Positions 34,123 through 42,518 of a stretch of 64,000 nt of DNA are shown piece by piece. Location of the stretch: NCBI GenBank assembly GCA_964057225.1, contig OZ059896.1, positions 18,906,501 through 18,970,500 of the forward strand, in the 5' to 3' direction. Below the pieces are notes generated by a model that was given only the letters and a program-made list of their open reading frames with translations, was not told the origin of the DNA and made no database searches. The first letter of the stretch is position 1. Every line of letters starts with the position of its first letter. The translations under genes and the position numbers were made by a program. The stretch comes from Auanema rhodensis. Taxonomy: Eukaryota; Nematoda; Chromadorea; Rhabditida; Rhabditidae.

Positions 34123-34195
34123 GGCCTTGTGGCCTAATGGATAAGGCGTCGGACTTCGGATCCGAAGATTGTAGGTTCGAGTCCTGCCAGGGTCG
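34123..34195 (+). tRNA. tRNA-Arg (TCG)
   Basis: Consensus copy, anticodon 34156-34158; next at +376. Confidence 0.97.
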
Positions 34196-34498
34196 TTATT
34201 TTTTGTTTTAAAAAAATCATTACCTGATAGTTTACATGTTTTATTCTGTATTATCTCATACAATTGAAAAAAATACTAGCAGTAAAACAAATGCAGTGAT
34301 AATATTCTCGAGAATGTTCCTATACAGAGTGAGAAAATATCAAAAATTTCCCGAAGGTTTTCTCATAAGGTACTAAAATAAAAGTATTATTTCATATTAT
34401 TATTTTTTCAGACCTAGAATCGATAAAAAAATCAACTACATTTTAGTGAGTTACTGGGTTGGGTTATACAAATTGTCTAATTTGAATGCGATTTACAT

Positions 34499-34571
34499 GG
34501 CCTTGTGGCCTAATGGATAAGGCGTCGGACTTCGGATCCGAAGATTGTAGGTTCGAGTCCTGCCAGGGTCG
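34499..34571 (+). tRNA. tRNA-Arg (TCG)
   Basis: Consensus copy, anticodon 34532-34534; next at +377. Confidence 0.97.
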
Positions 34572-34875
34572 TTATTTTTTGTTTAAAAAAAATCATTACC
34601 TGATAAATTATATGTTTTATTCTGTATTATCTCATACAATTGAAAAAAATACTAGCAATAAAACAAATGCAGTGATAATATTCTCGAAAATGTTCCTATT
34701 CAGAGTGAGAAAATATCAAAAATTTCCCGGAGGTTTTCTCATAAGGTACTAAAATAAAAGTATTATTTTATATTATTATTTTTTCAGACCTAGAATTGAT
34801 AAAAAAAATCAACTACATTTTAGTGAGTTACTGGGTTGGGTTATACAAATTGTCTAATTAGAATGCGATTTACAT

Positions 34876-34948
34876 GGCCTTGTGGCCTAATGGATAAGGC
34901 GTGGGACTTCGGATCCGAAGATTGTAGGTTCGAGTCCTGCCAGGGTCG
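34876..34948 (+). tRNA. tRNA-Arg (TCG), C28G
   Basis: C28G gives a G28-G42 clash in the anticodon stem (TGGGA/TCCGA). Anticodon 34909-34911. Last copy before the 11.5-kb element, which begins 71 bp after the gene. Confidence 0.83.
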
Positions 34949-35195
34949 TTATTTTTTGTTTTAAAAAAATCATTACCTGATAGTTTACATGTTTTATTCT
35001 GTATTATCTCATACAATTGCGTTCCATTCGGAAATCAATACGTAGCAGGCGGGTTAGAATCAGACGACATGAGGCTGAGAGAGGACGACACGCCCTTCAT
35101 ATGGAACACAGACTTCAGCTTTGCCTTATGGAATGACTATGGATGGTTGGTCTTCCTTTCTTAGCTCTCTTTCACTTTATATCTTTATGTAGACT

Positions 35196-35202
35196 TATAT
35201 AA
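35196..35202 (+). promoter_or_regulatory. Possible TATA box in the 5' LTR
   Basis: TATATAA mid-LTR, only 23 bp before AATAAA. The spacing is tight, so the R region would be short or the real promoter element lies elsewhere. Confidence 0.4.
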
Positions 35203-35224
35203 CTTATTGTAATCATGTAGACAT

Positions 35225-35230
35225 AATAAA
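35225..35230 (+). promoter_or_regulatory. Polyadenylation signal AATAAA in the LTR
   Basis: Hexamer repeated at 46352-46357 in the 3' LTR, where it would serve the full-length transcript. Confidence 0.6.
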
Positions 35231-35356
35231 CCTTTCTTTCTCGAGTCTTATGTTTATCCATTATGCTCTTTATCTACCGCTACATCTGGAATACTATCAC
35301 ACTCATCTTGTAGGCTTTATTGGTCTATAGGATCGACGTGAGAGCATAACGGAACG

Positions 35357-35369
35357 TGGAGGTTCCACC
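35357..35369 (+). other. Primer-binding site for tRNA-Gln
   Basis: TGGAGGTTCCACC directly after the 5' LTR, complementary to the CCA end of animal tRNA-Gln (ending GGTGGAACCTCCA). The match stops after 13 nt, against 18 nt in the 3.4-kb element. The LTR end and this site can also pair as GGAAC/GTTCC. Confidence 0.78.
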
Positions 35370-36766
35370 TCGAACATTTTTATCTTGATTTCTTGACTAT
35401 TTTCTCTTATATTTCGTTATTTTTTTTACATTTCATTGAATCTGAATTCTCTTATATCTCTACACCATCTACTCCATGTCTTAACACAATACGGTGGGGC
35501 CAACAACGTTTAAAAGGGAACAGATGCAAGGACCACTCCTTTTGGAGATGGATTTTATATTTTTTGAAACTGAAGTTATATTTTCCCGTTTGTTCACAAT
35601 TTTCTGTCTGTCTGAACCCAACAATTTTTATATCCTTGCTGTTAACATCAAATACTCTGTTACCCGAACTCGAAGCATTTTTGAGGACCCTAGGATGAAT
35701 TAGTGAACAAATTCACCCAAGGATAATTTTTATTGAGATTTATGCCCACACTTTCTCCTTTTAAGGATTGATTCTGGCTTCGAGGAAAGAATAGCCACGG
35801 TTATTTCTTTATTTTTTGTGGATGAAACAATTTTGCGCACCAAATTGAGATTATTTCATATTTTGCGATCAGGACTATTTTATTTTGCGTTACATTTCTG
35901 TTCAGACAACTTTTTGCCATTAACATCCAAAAATATTTTGATAACGCATTGAATTTACACGGGAAACCTCACCTAAATGGGAGGAATATTATGAAAAGTG
36001 AATTTTAAGATCGCTATAGTCCGAAAAATCCTGTACAATTTTACGAACTGAATTATTATTAGTGATTGTCTATCAGGTCGTGTTGGCTTAAGCATATCAG
36101 TTTGGATTTTCTCCCCTTACTATATGTCACCTTCCTCATACCGTTATTGTTGTTTTGAAGCATAAGACTCATTCCTAAACACCATAATTCTTTAAAAATA
36201 GTTATTGTTATCTTTAGTCATCTATTCCTAGCCATAATTTTAAAACTAGATTTCTGATCATGATGGGACTACGGTACTCATTCGTTTTCCAAATTGCTTC
36301 CTTAAAGAGTAATGCTATTACGAATGTACATTATGAAAACCGCTAAAATCCTTTGAACATTTACCAAAGTCCATTTTCGTGGCATTTTCGATCACTCGTG
36401 AGTCCAAGAAGATCAGAATCGTCAGAAAAAAGAAAAAAAAGTGGGAATAAGGACTAATGAGATTGCTCAGGCATCAATCAAGTGAGCACTGAACATTTTT
36501 GAACATATACAAACTGGTTGAATTATATACATTTAAGAATATTAAATTGGAAAGCGAACAAAGTCCAAATTTTCATACGGTAGTAGGCGGATCTCTGTTG
36601 ATGGCCACAACTTAGATTCATTCCTTAACGCCGACTATACAAACCAGTTACTCACAGCTTTCTCACCCCTTTTCCAAAACTCCTTATCCATAACACTCAT
36701 TAACGTCTCAAAATCCCCCACGTTACTAAACACTCAAGGTTTTTCCAAACCAAGAGCGCTACCAAA
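35370..36766. other. 5' leader of the 11.5-kb element
   Basis: About 1.4 kb with no convincing gene. Two overlapping frames around 35393-35703 start with TTG or GTG; the best ATG (35524) would give only 59 residues ending at 35703, and I do not call it. Because the long frame downstream lacks an ATG near its start, an initiating exon or splice donor may lie here, but none can be assigned by eye. Confidence 0.5.
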
Positions 36767-39700
36767 GTGGACAAGCGATTTCGATCAGCTGTACCTCTCA
36801 GTACACGAACTGATTTTGATCTGCGAGACTCAGCTCCACTCACCAGAAGCCGAGCTCGCGCGCAGAGCATCGCTATAATCGAAGACGAGCAGAAAGCCGA
36901 GCACAAAACCGACAAATTCTTTACTCCTCGTGCAGGCACTTATTCACCTACTGAACGATTAAGCGACGAGGATTACGTACCACCAGGAGGAAAAGAAACA
37001 TCCATCATAGTGGAAGAAGAAACACCAGTTACTGCTAAAAAGGTACGCTCCTCTAATTCAAATAAAAATAAGAAAAATAAAAATAAAAACTCAAGCAAAT
37101 CGGACGCATCTCTCTCTCTGTCCATCCCTGAACCAACAGTTTCACCTTCAGTAGCCACTACTAGTGCAGGCGGTTTACAAACTTTCAAAAACATAGTTTC
37201 TGATCTCTTCAATCGTTCACCAAAAGATCGAAACTTGAACACCAGCCACACGAATAGATACTCGTCGGTTCCAAACATTAATTTATCTCCCATACAACCA
37301 CCCGAACATACACATCTTGCTATTACTGACAACCAAACTTCAACCCCAATTTTACCAAATACAACAACAGGAAGTTCAAAAGCACCAAACCAACCCAGCC
37401 GCTCAGTACACACAACCCCTGTGTCTGAGAACTCATTAACAACAGGCAGAGTGATAAAAATGCCATCTGCCCGTACAAGTAATATGGCAACTGAACCTTC
37501 TTTACCTGGGGCAGGGAAAACTACCATAGCGCAAGCCTTGTTATCACCCTACTGCCCAACTTATGATGGCAGTCGCAACTTTCGAGATTTCACGGCTAAA
37601 TTCAACCTATTTGCCAACGCTGTAGGTCTGGTAATCCCGGAGAGATCAGCCCTCCTACCTTTGCTTCTTAAAAACGAAGCAGCGGAAGAAGCGTACAGGC
37701 AAGTACCTGAACAATTAAAAACCACCGGTTCATGGAATGACCTGTTAAGAGCTTTAACATCTAAGCTGTGTCCTGAATATAATCAGGACCCCGCGCTGAT
37801 TAATCTCCAAAATACAACCCAAGGGGATCTGACAATTGACGCTTACGCTCAATCACTGAGAACGATTGCACTAAGCGCTTTTGCCACGGATGACCCTCAC
37901 AAAGATCACATATTAAGATCAACTTTCCTCAGAGGACTGAAAAATACTCTGAAACCAGCTGTGATTCGAGCGAAGCCAAAATCCTTCACGGATGCGATTG
38001 AGGCCGCTCGCTGGGAAGAATCGATAATGAACCAGACAACAGACACGCAGTCCATGCTAGTCAATGCTGTAAACAAAGCACTAGCTCCTTTCGCGCGCAC
38101 AAACGAGAGACGAGATAACCGAAATTTCGACCGTAATTATCCACGTGATAACCAAAACAATAAAAATTATCATAATTATCAAAATTATCAGAAAAATAAA
38201 AACTTTTCAAAATATAATAACAACCAAAATCGTAACGGCTCTTTTGCTAATTATCGCCGTAACAATAATTATGAACGAAATTCGGGACGATTTAATAACA
38301 ACTGGCATTCAAACAATTTTAATCCTTCAAACAATAATAGAAGAGGAAGGATTAATGAACATAACGGACAAAGAAGAGTCCATTTTAACAATCAAAGAGA
38401 TCAATCAAGAGGACGAGATAGAAGCACACCACGAATAAACTCTGTGACCCTTTCACCGTTATCACTAACGGTTGTAATGGCAATCACAGTAGCAATTTTC
38501 CTGCCATGTGTAACTTCATATCAAATTTGCACAAAAGCAACTGGAGGAGCCTTATTAGTTCCACCAGTAGTAAAGAAATGTAAATTAACAGAAACAAATC
38601 AGGTGCTACGTACACAAATCCATCTATACACGCGAAACCACACGGCACACGAGTGGGACGCGTGGCGCTGCTCGAAGGAAGTACACAAGCTGTGTGTACG
38701 CGATTTGTTATTCCTCCGCGACACAAACAGAACAATCGATAGGGTGCAGCCTATAGCGGCGCACGAGTGCAGGCAGGCGATTCGCGATCGCAAATGGAAT
38801 AACATGGAGCTGGAGAGAATCGATAGTATAGCACAAGCAACCCCAGAGCCCTCCTATGATCCGGCGCGCGCGTTTAGCCGCGACGAGTGCGAGGAGCGGC
38901 CGCGTTTAGTACTAGAGCGCGGAGTCATGACCCGCATGCCCGATGATACAATATTATCCAATTTAATACTAAACACTGAAGGTTGTAGTGCTCATCATGG
39001 TAATTGCAAATCAAATACATCAATAATTATATGGGATCCCCAAACATCGGATTCCCGTTGTAATTATATCGATATGCATTACTACGATGCTATAATAAGC
39101 AAAGAAACTATTTTGATTCCAAGTACACAATCAGCGCTTATCCTTTCGAGTAAAATAACACCAAAACCAATTGCATCCTGCTTTAGACAACCAGCATTCC
39201 ACACAACAGCAGGAAATTATATAACATTCCCCAAATATCCTAATGATAACAATATTACACTCCTAATTGAACGAGAATTTAAGAAATTGCCGTTCAAAAG
39301 ACCTAAACGCGCAACTTCTACAAAATGCTCATTCCCATTCGATCAGGATAGAATAAATGAAGTTGAAGATTTTGAAACGTACACGCTTCGAATTTGCCCA
39401 TATCCATTTTTAAGACCACTTATGAGTAATCCAGGAATTACACAAATTATTCCTCTAATTAAAGGAAGACGTATGGTAGACCCTACATATTCCTTGAAAG
39501 AATGGATAATAGCCCATCGTGAAAATTTTGAATTTTTCTTTAAAATTCAAATTTATGAGAAATCTTTAAGACATTTTCTCAAACAATATGATTTCCGTGA
39601 TAAAGACGAAGCCATTTTACAATATGTTGCTCAAAGAGAATTAGCTTTAGCTACTAAAGCTGGAATATCTTATTTAACATCCAGGCAACTTCTTCAACAA

Positions 39701-42493
39701 ATATCAGATCGTTTGACCGTTATTGAATTTGATCGGTTAATTCGTACAAAAGAAGGCACTTATCGAGAACGTGCTGAAACTATTGCTCTTGATTTAGCCA
39801 ATACACCAGTTATAATTGAAGACAAATTAACAGTTCCATCAAGACAAGAAATATTAAAAGCATTCGTAAAAATGCCACCAATAAGGAAACAATTATTAAC
39901 TGATCAAGAAGAAAGAAACAGCAAATTTATAAAAGATACAATTGACCTTGTACATGAGCTAAAAACTCTCGTTACGCTTAGAAGAAATAAAACAGCAGCT
40001 GATATTGATGACATAAAATTCATAAACCTTCCATCTTCACGAATGTTTGTACTTGATACGGATAAATTGTTCTATGACATCAAGAATAATTTTGGAATAC
40101 CAATTGGACCACATCCCAAGCTCATAGAGCCCAACAACATCTCTAAGGACTTATTATTGGAAATATTTTTACCACTACTAAACGATAATATTTTGCCTAA
40201 TACATCTAGTAGAATATCATCAGAACAGTTAAAAAGATTAATGACAGAGAAAATCCAACTTAAATCGTTGCAAACCACGACGCGTGCGCCAAGCAACGCG
40301 GCAGGCGGCGCGGCCGAGATGGCAGCCCTCCCTATAATCGATCGTGAGGCGCTGATCACAACAGATCCCGCAATACTGCCGCAAACATCTACAAGCCCTC
40401 GGGCAGCCGCAGCAACTACCGCGCGCGCGCCTTCATCGATGGCCCAGCCCGAAACAACGGCGCGCCATACAACCGCAACGACAACCGCGCGCGCAACAAT
40501 ATCGACCCGCGCGCCGCCAACTACTATTCTCTACGCTGTTCATCAAGACCAACAAATTCCAATAATGGAAGAAACAACATATACACCAATATCCTTGATT
40601 CGTAAACATAGAGCATCATCAACGCCTACAGCCACCGATATAGAGTCTGTACAGGCTAATGCTCAATACATTGCCACAAAAATTGACTCCGAACAACAGT
40701 TTCGCCAAAACATAACAAGCAGAATTGCACAAGATCATTTGCAATATGCTACAACTATGATTCAAGAAGAACTGCAGAAACATTTTAAAGAGTCATACGA
40801 ATCAATATGTGAGATCCAAAATAGGTATCTTGAATTATGGAGATCAATTTTACAAATTGAACCAACAATAGCTATGCGTACAATACTGGGAAGAGAAGAT
40901 ATAGCCGCAAGATTTGTAGGCAGCGAGATAATACATATACATGTTTGCCCGGTAGTATTACAAAGGACTATATATCACAATCACACTGTGAATGGCACAT
41001 GTTATCTCGAAACTCCAGTATTAACACAAGAAGGACAATTACTGTTTGCCGCACCAGGATCGAAAGACCTATTACCTCATGGTAAAGAAATTAACTGTGA
41101 TCACGTACCAACAGACGTATGGTCAACAGACGGTGAATGGAAAGGAATTAATGGTACTGTAGACGTCAGCCTCATATCCATGTGGGACGGACTTCATCAT
41201 GAAAAGATCACACCATTAAAATTCACCGGAGCACACTTATACACCAACTTATCATCTCGAGTGTACTCAATGACAACAGCCATTGCTTATGGTGCTAGTT
41301 TAGCATCGATTCGTCAAAATCACGTGCTTCACACAATTCATCATGATCCAAAAATATCATCAGCATTCAGCATATTGAAGAAAAGTAGTGATTACATCTC
41401 CAAAGCCGATGAATTCACCAAAAGTACATGGAATTCATTTGTCGATACAATAGCAGGAACGATTGAACGAACACTCATCACTATTGGAGCAATTACAATT
41501 ATTGTAGTTATACTGATCGTACTAGCCTTCGTTGCGAAAATATATTTCTTCAAACCAATAGGCATGCAAGTCATGCATATCGAACTCCGAGATCAAACCA
41601 ACGATCTTCCCACATATGAAGAAACATTAGAGCTAGTAAGTCAACCTGATCAGCCAATACCAAGGAACATAATGAAACAGTACTATCCATCGTTTCTCAC
41701 TTTAGTTCCACTAGCTATGCCCATAGTTTGTTCAGTTTCCAATCGCAAAGACCAATCTCTACCACTGCTATTGATGACTGTTAACGATAGACTAATCCTA
41801 ACTCTTTGGGATTCAGGATCATCGATTAGTTATATCAGACTCTCGACATTACATTACTTAACTTTGAATGATTTTGTAAAAAAGGATAAATCTGTTGCGA
41901 CGACAGCAAACGGATCAGCATTTCGATTTCTGGGAACAATTGATTTAACCGTAGAAATCGCTGGATATGAAATAGATCATACATTCTTCATTTCAAGAGA
42001 TGAAGACTGTCCATCACCAGCATTAATTGGATTAGATTTTATGAAAACACTCGATCGTCAAAATATCGGTATGAAACTTCGACCATTCAAACAAACGTTA
42101 GAAATCGGAAACCGCGTAGTACCGTTAGCCAATGGAAATAACGGGAATATCAGAAAAACATCATTTGTCATTAATTTGATAAATTTAAATCCACAATGTA
42201 TCTTTCCTCATCAGACCTGTAGAATACCAGTAAGGTTAGCTGAACCCATATCACACAACGAAGTCGCCGTGCTACAACCCGATGAAGAAAAGACGATATC
42301 TACCACCTACGAAACAGCATTTCGAGACGTAAATTCAATTACCATGCCATTCAAAAACAACACTGATCATCCTATAGATCTATCACCCGGAAACATTATT
42401 GACAAAGCAAAAATAGGCGTACTGCCACAATACGAGATCTTTACGACCGAACAATCCAGACTATATACCACCCGAAGCGGATTGGGAAAATAA
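36767..42493 (+). CDS. Gag - membrane glycoprotein - aspartic protease polyprotein (frame 1)
   Basis: One uninterrupted frame of 1908 codons. Residues 1-260 are Ser/Thr/Asn-rich with Lys-Asn stretches. About 266-420 resembles a Ty3/Gypsy capsid (YDGSRNFRDF start, helical, ending ARWEE). About 446-558 is an Asn/Arg-rich nucleocapsid-like tail with no Cys, so no zinc knuckle. A signal-like hydrophobic segment (565-584) opens a roughly 985-residue ectodomain with Cys pairs and about a dozen N-glycosylation sequons. The ectodomain has an RPKR/A furin-type site at 845-848 and a Thr/Ala/Pro-rich stretch at 1170-1256, and ends in a transmembrane helix near 1569-1591. The retropepsin follows, with DSGSS at 1682 and ALIGLDFM near 1752. 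The listed start is GTG: an in-frame TAA lies at 36701-36703 and no ATG follows until 37460 (residue 232), so true initiation is unresolved (spliced exon, non-AUG start, or a shorter Gag). Confidence 0.9.
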   Translation: MDKRFRSAVPLSTRTDFDLRDSAPLTRSRARAQSIAIIEDEQKAEHKTDKFFTPRAGTYSPTERLSDEDYVPPGGKETSIIVEEETPVTAKKVRSSNSNKNKKNKNKNSSKSDASLSLSIPEPTVSPSVATTSAGGLQTFKNIVSDLFNRSPKDRNLNTSHTNRYSSVPNINLSPIQPPEHTHLAITDNQTSTPILPNTTTGSSKAPNQPSRSVHTTPVSENSLTTGRVIKMPSARTSNMATEPSLPGAGKTTIAQALLSPYCPTYDGSRNFRDFTAKFNLFANAVGLVIPERSALLPLLLKNEAAEEAYRQVPEQLKTTGSWNDLLRALTSKLCPEYNQDPALINLQNTTQGDLTIDAYAQSLRTIALSAFATDDPHKDHILRSTFLRGLKNTLKPAVIRAKPKSFTDAIEAARWEESIMNQTTDTQSMLVNAVNKALAPFARTNERRDNRNFDRNYPRDNQNNKNYHNYQNYQKNKNFSKYNNNQNRNGSFANYRRNNNYERNSGRFNNNWHSNNFNPSNNNRRGRINEHNGQRRVHFNNQRDQSRGRDRSTPRINSVTLSPLSLTVVMAITVAIFLPCVTSYQICTKATGGALLVPPVVKKCKLTETNQVLRTQIHLYTRNHTAHEWDAWRCSKEVHKLCVRDLLFLRDTNRTIDRVQPIAAHECRQAIRDRKWNNMELERIDSIAQATPEPSYDPARAFSRDECEERPRLVLERGVMTRMPDDTILSNLILNTEGCSAHHGNCKSNTSIIIWDPQTSDSRCNYIDMHYYDAIISKETILIPSTQSALILSSKITPKPIASCFRQPAFHTTAGNYITFPKYPNDNNITLLIEREFKKLPFKRPKRATSTKCSFPFDQDRINEVEDFETYTLRICPYPFLRPLMSNPGITQIIPLIKGRRMVDPTYSLKEWIIAHRENFEFFFKIQIYEKSLRHFLKQYDFRDKDEAILQYVAQRELALATKAGISYLTSRQLLQQISDRLTVIEFDRLIRTKEGTYRERAETIALDLANTPVIIEDKLTVPSRQEILKAFVKMPPIRKQLLTDQEERNSKFIKDTIDLVHELKTLVTLRRNKTAADIDDIKFINLPSSRMFVLDTDKLFYDIKNNFGIPIGPHPKLIEPNNISKDLLLEIFLPLLNDNILPNTSSRISSEQLKRLMTEKIQLKSLQTTTRAPSNAAGGAAEMAALPIIDREALITTDPAILPQTSTSPRAAAATTARAPSSMAQPETTARHTTATTTARATISTRAPPTTILYAVHQDQQIPIMEETTYTPISLIRKHRASSTPTATDIESVQANAQYIATKIDSEQQFRQNITSRIAQDHLQYATTMIQEELQKHFKESYESICEIQNRYLELWRSILQIEPTIAMRTILGREDIAARFVGSEIIHIHVCPVVLQRTIYHNHTVNGTCYLETPVLTQEGQLLFAAPGSKDLLPHGKEINCDHVPTDVWSTDGEWKGINGTVDVSLISMWDGLHHEKITPLKFTGAHLYTNLSSRVYSMTTAIAYGASLASIRQNHVLHTIHHDPKISSAFSILKKSSDYISKADEFTKSTWNSFVDTIAGTIERTLITIGAITIIVVILIVLAFVAKIYFFKPIGMQVMHIELRDQTNDLPTYEETLELVSQPDQPIPRNIMKQYYPSFLTLVPLAMPIVCSVSNRKDQSLPLLLMTVNDRLILTLWDSGSSISYIRLSTLHYLTLNDFVKKDKSVATTANGSAFRFLGTIDLTVEIAGYEIDHTFFISRDEDCPSPALIGLDFMKTLDRQNIGMKLRPFKQTLEIGNRVVPLANGNNGNIRKTSFVINLINLNPQCIFPHQTCRIPVRLAEPISHNEVAVLQPDEEKTISTTYETAFRDVNSITMPFKNNTDHPIDLSPGNIIDKAKIGVLPQYEIFTTEQSRLYTTRSGLGK
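38441..41660 (+). other. Envelope-like glycoprotein domain inside the gag-protease frame
   Basis: Residues about 559-1632 of frame 1. Signal-like helix, large Cys-containing ectodomain, furin-type site, Thr-rich linker, a second Cys cluster near 1390-1445 with the pattern CP..., NGTCYLETPV and INCDH, then a transmembrane helix and a cytoplasmic tail containing LPTYEE. The second cluster recalls the class III-like glycoproteins of chuviruses that retroelements are known to capture, but this is an impression without alignment. The topology is coherent: gag in the cytosol, ectodomain in the ER lumen, protease back in the cytosol. Two GC-rich patches (about 38641-38950 and 40268-40530) contrast with the AT-rich surroundings. 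Confidence 0.7.
42417..42493 (+). other. Frame 1 / pol overlap, probable +1 frameshift region
   Basis: The pol frame is open from 42417, just after an in-frame TAG at 42414-42416, and lies +1 to frame 1, which stops at 42493. The 77-nt overlap is where a ribosome would change frame. I see no textbook +1 slippery site, so the mechanism (frameshift, re-initiation at ATG 42519, or a disabling indel) is open. Confidence 0.6.
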
Positions 42494-42518
42494 ATTACCT
42501 CATTTCCCTCAGGACTTT

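Larger units (their letters stand above)
17092..35019 (+). repeat. tRNA-Arg(TCG) tandem array, block B (48 gene copies)
   Basis: Resumes at the duplicated CTAC of the first insertion and runs to the ATTG target site of the second. Copy spacing is 375-379 bp, depending mainly on whether the spacer has GATAAAAAAA or GAGACCAAAAAAA and on A-run length. It is more heterogeneous than block A: 13 of the 16 G29A copies, the TTG-anticodon copy and most single-gene lesions are here. A group of about six units starting at 23945 recurs at 26959. Confidence 0.97.
35020..35356 (+). repeat. 5' LTR of the 11.5-kb element
   Basis: 337 bp, CGTTCC to GGAACG. It carries TATATAA at 35196-35202 and AATAAA at 35225-35230, with AATAAACCTTTCTTT resembling the corresponding motif in the 3.4-kb element. 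Confidence 0.96.

Noticed and set aside
35393..35703. Two overlapping ORFs in the leader of the 11.5-kb element
   Set aside because: They begin at TTG and GTG; the best ATG gives 59 residues without recognisable features. Left as leader.
38145..38438. 97-aa ORF rich in Ile/Lys within the gag region
   Set aside because: Out-of-frame shadow of the Asn-rich nucleocapsid segment (AAT-rich DNA read in another frame).
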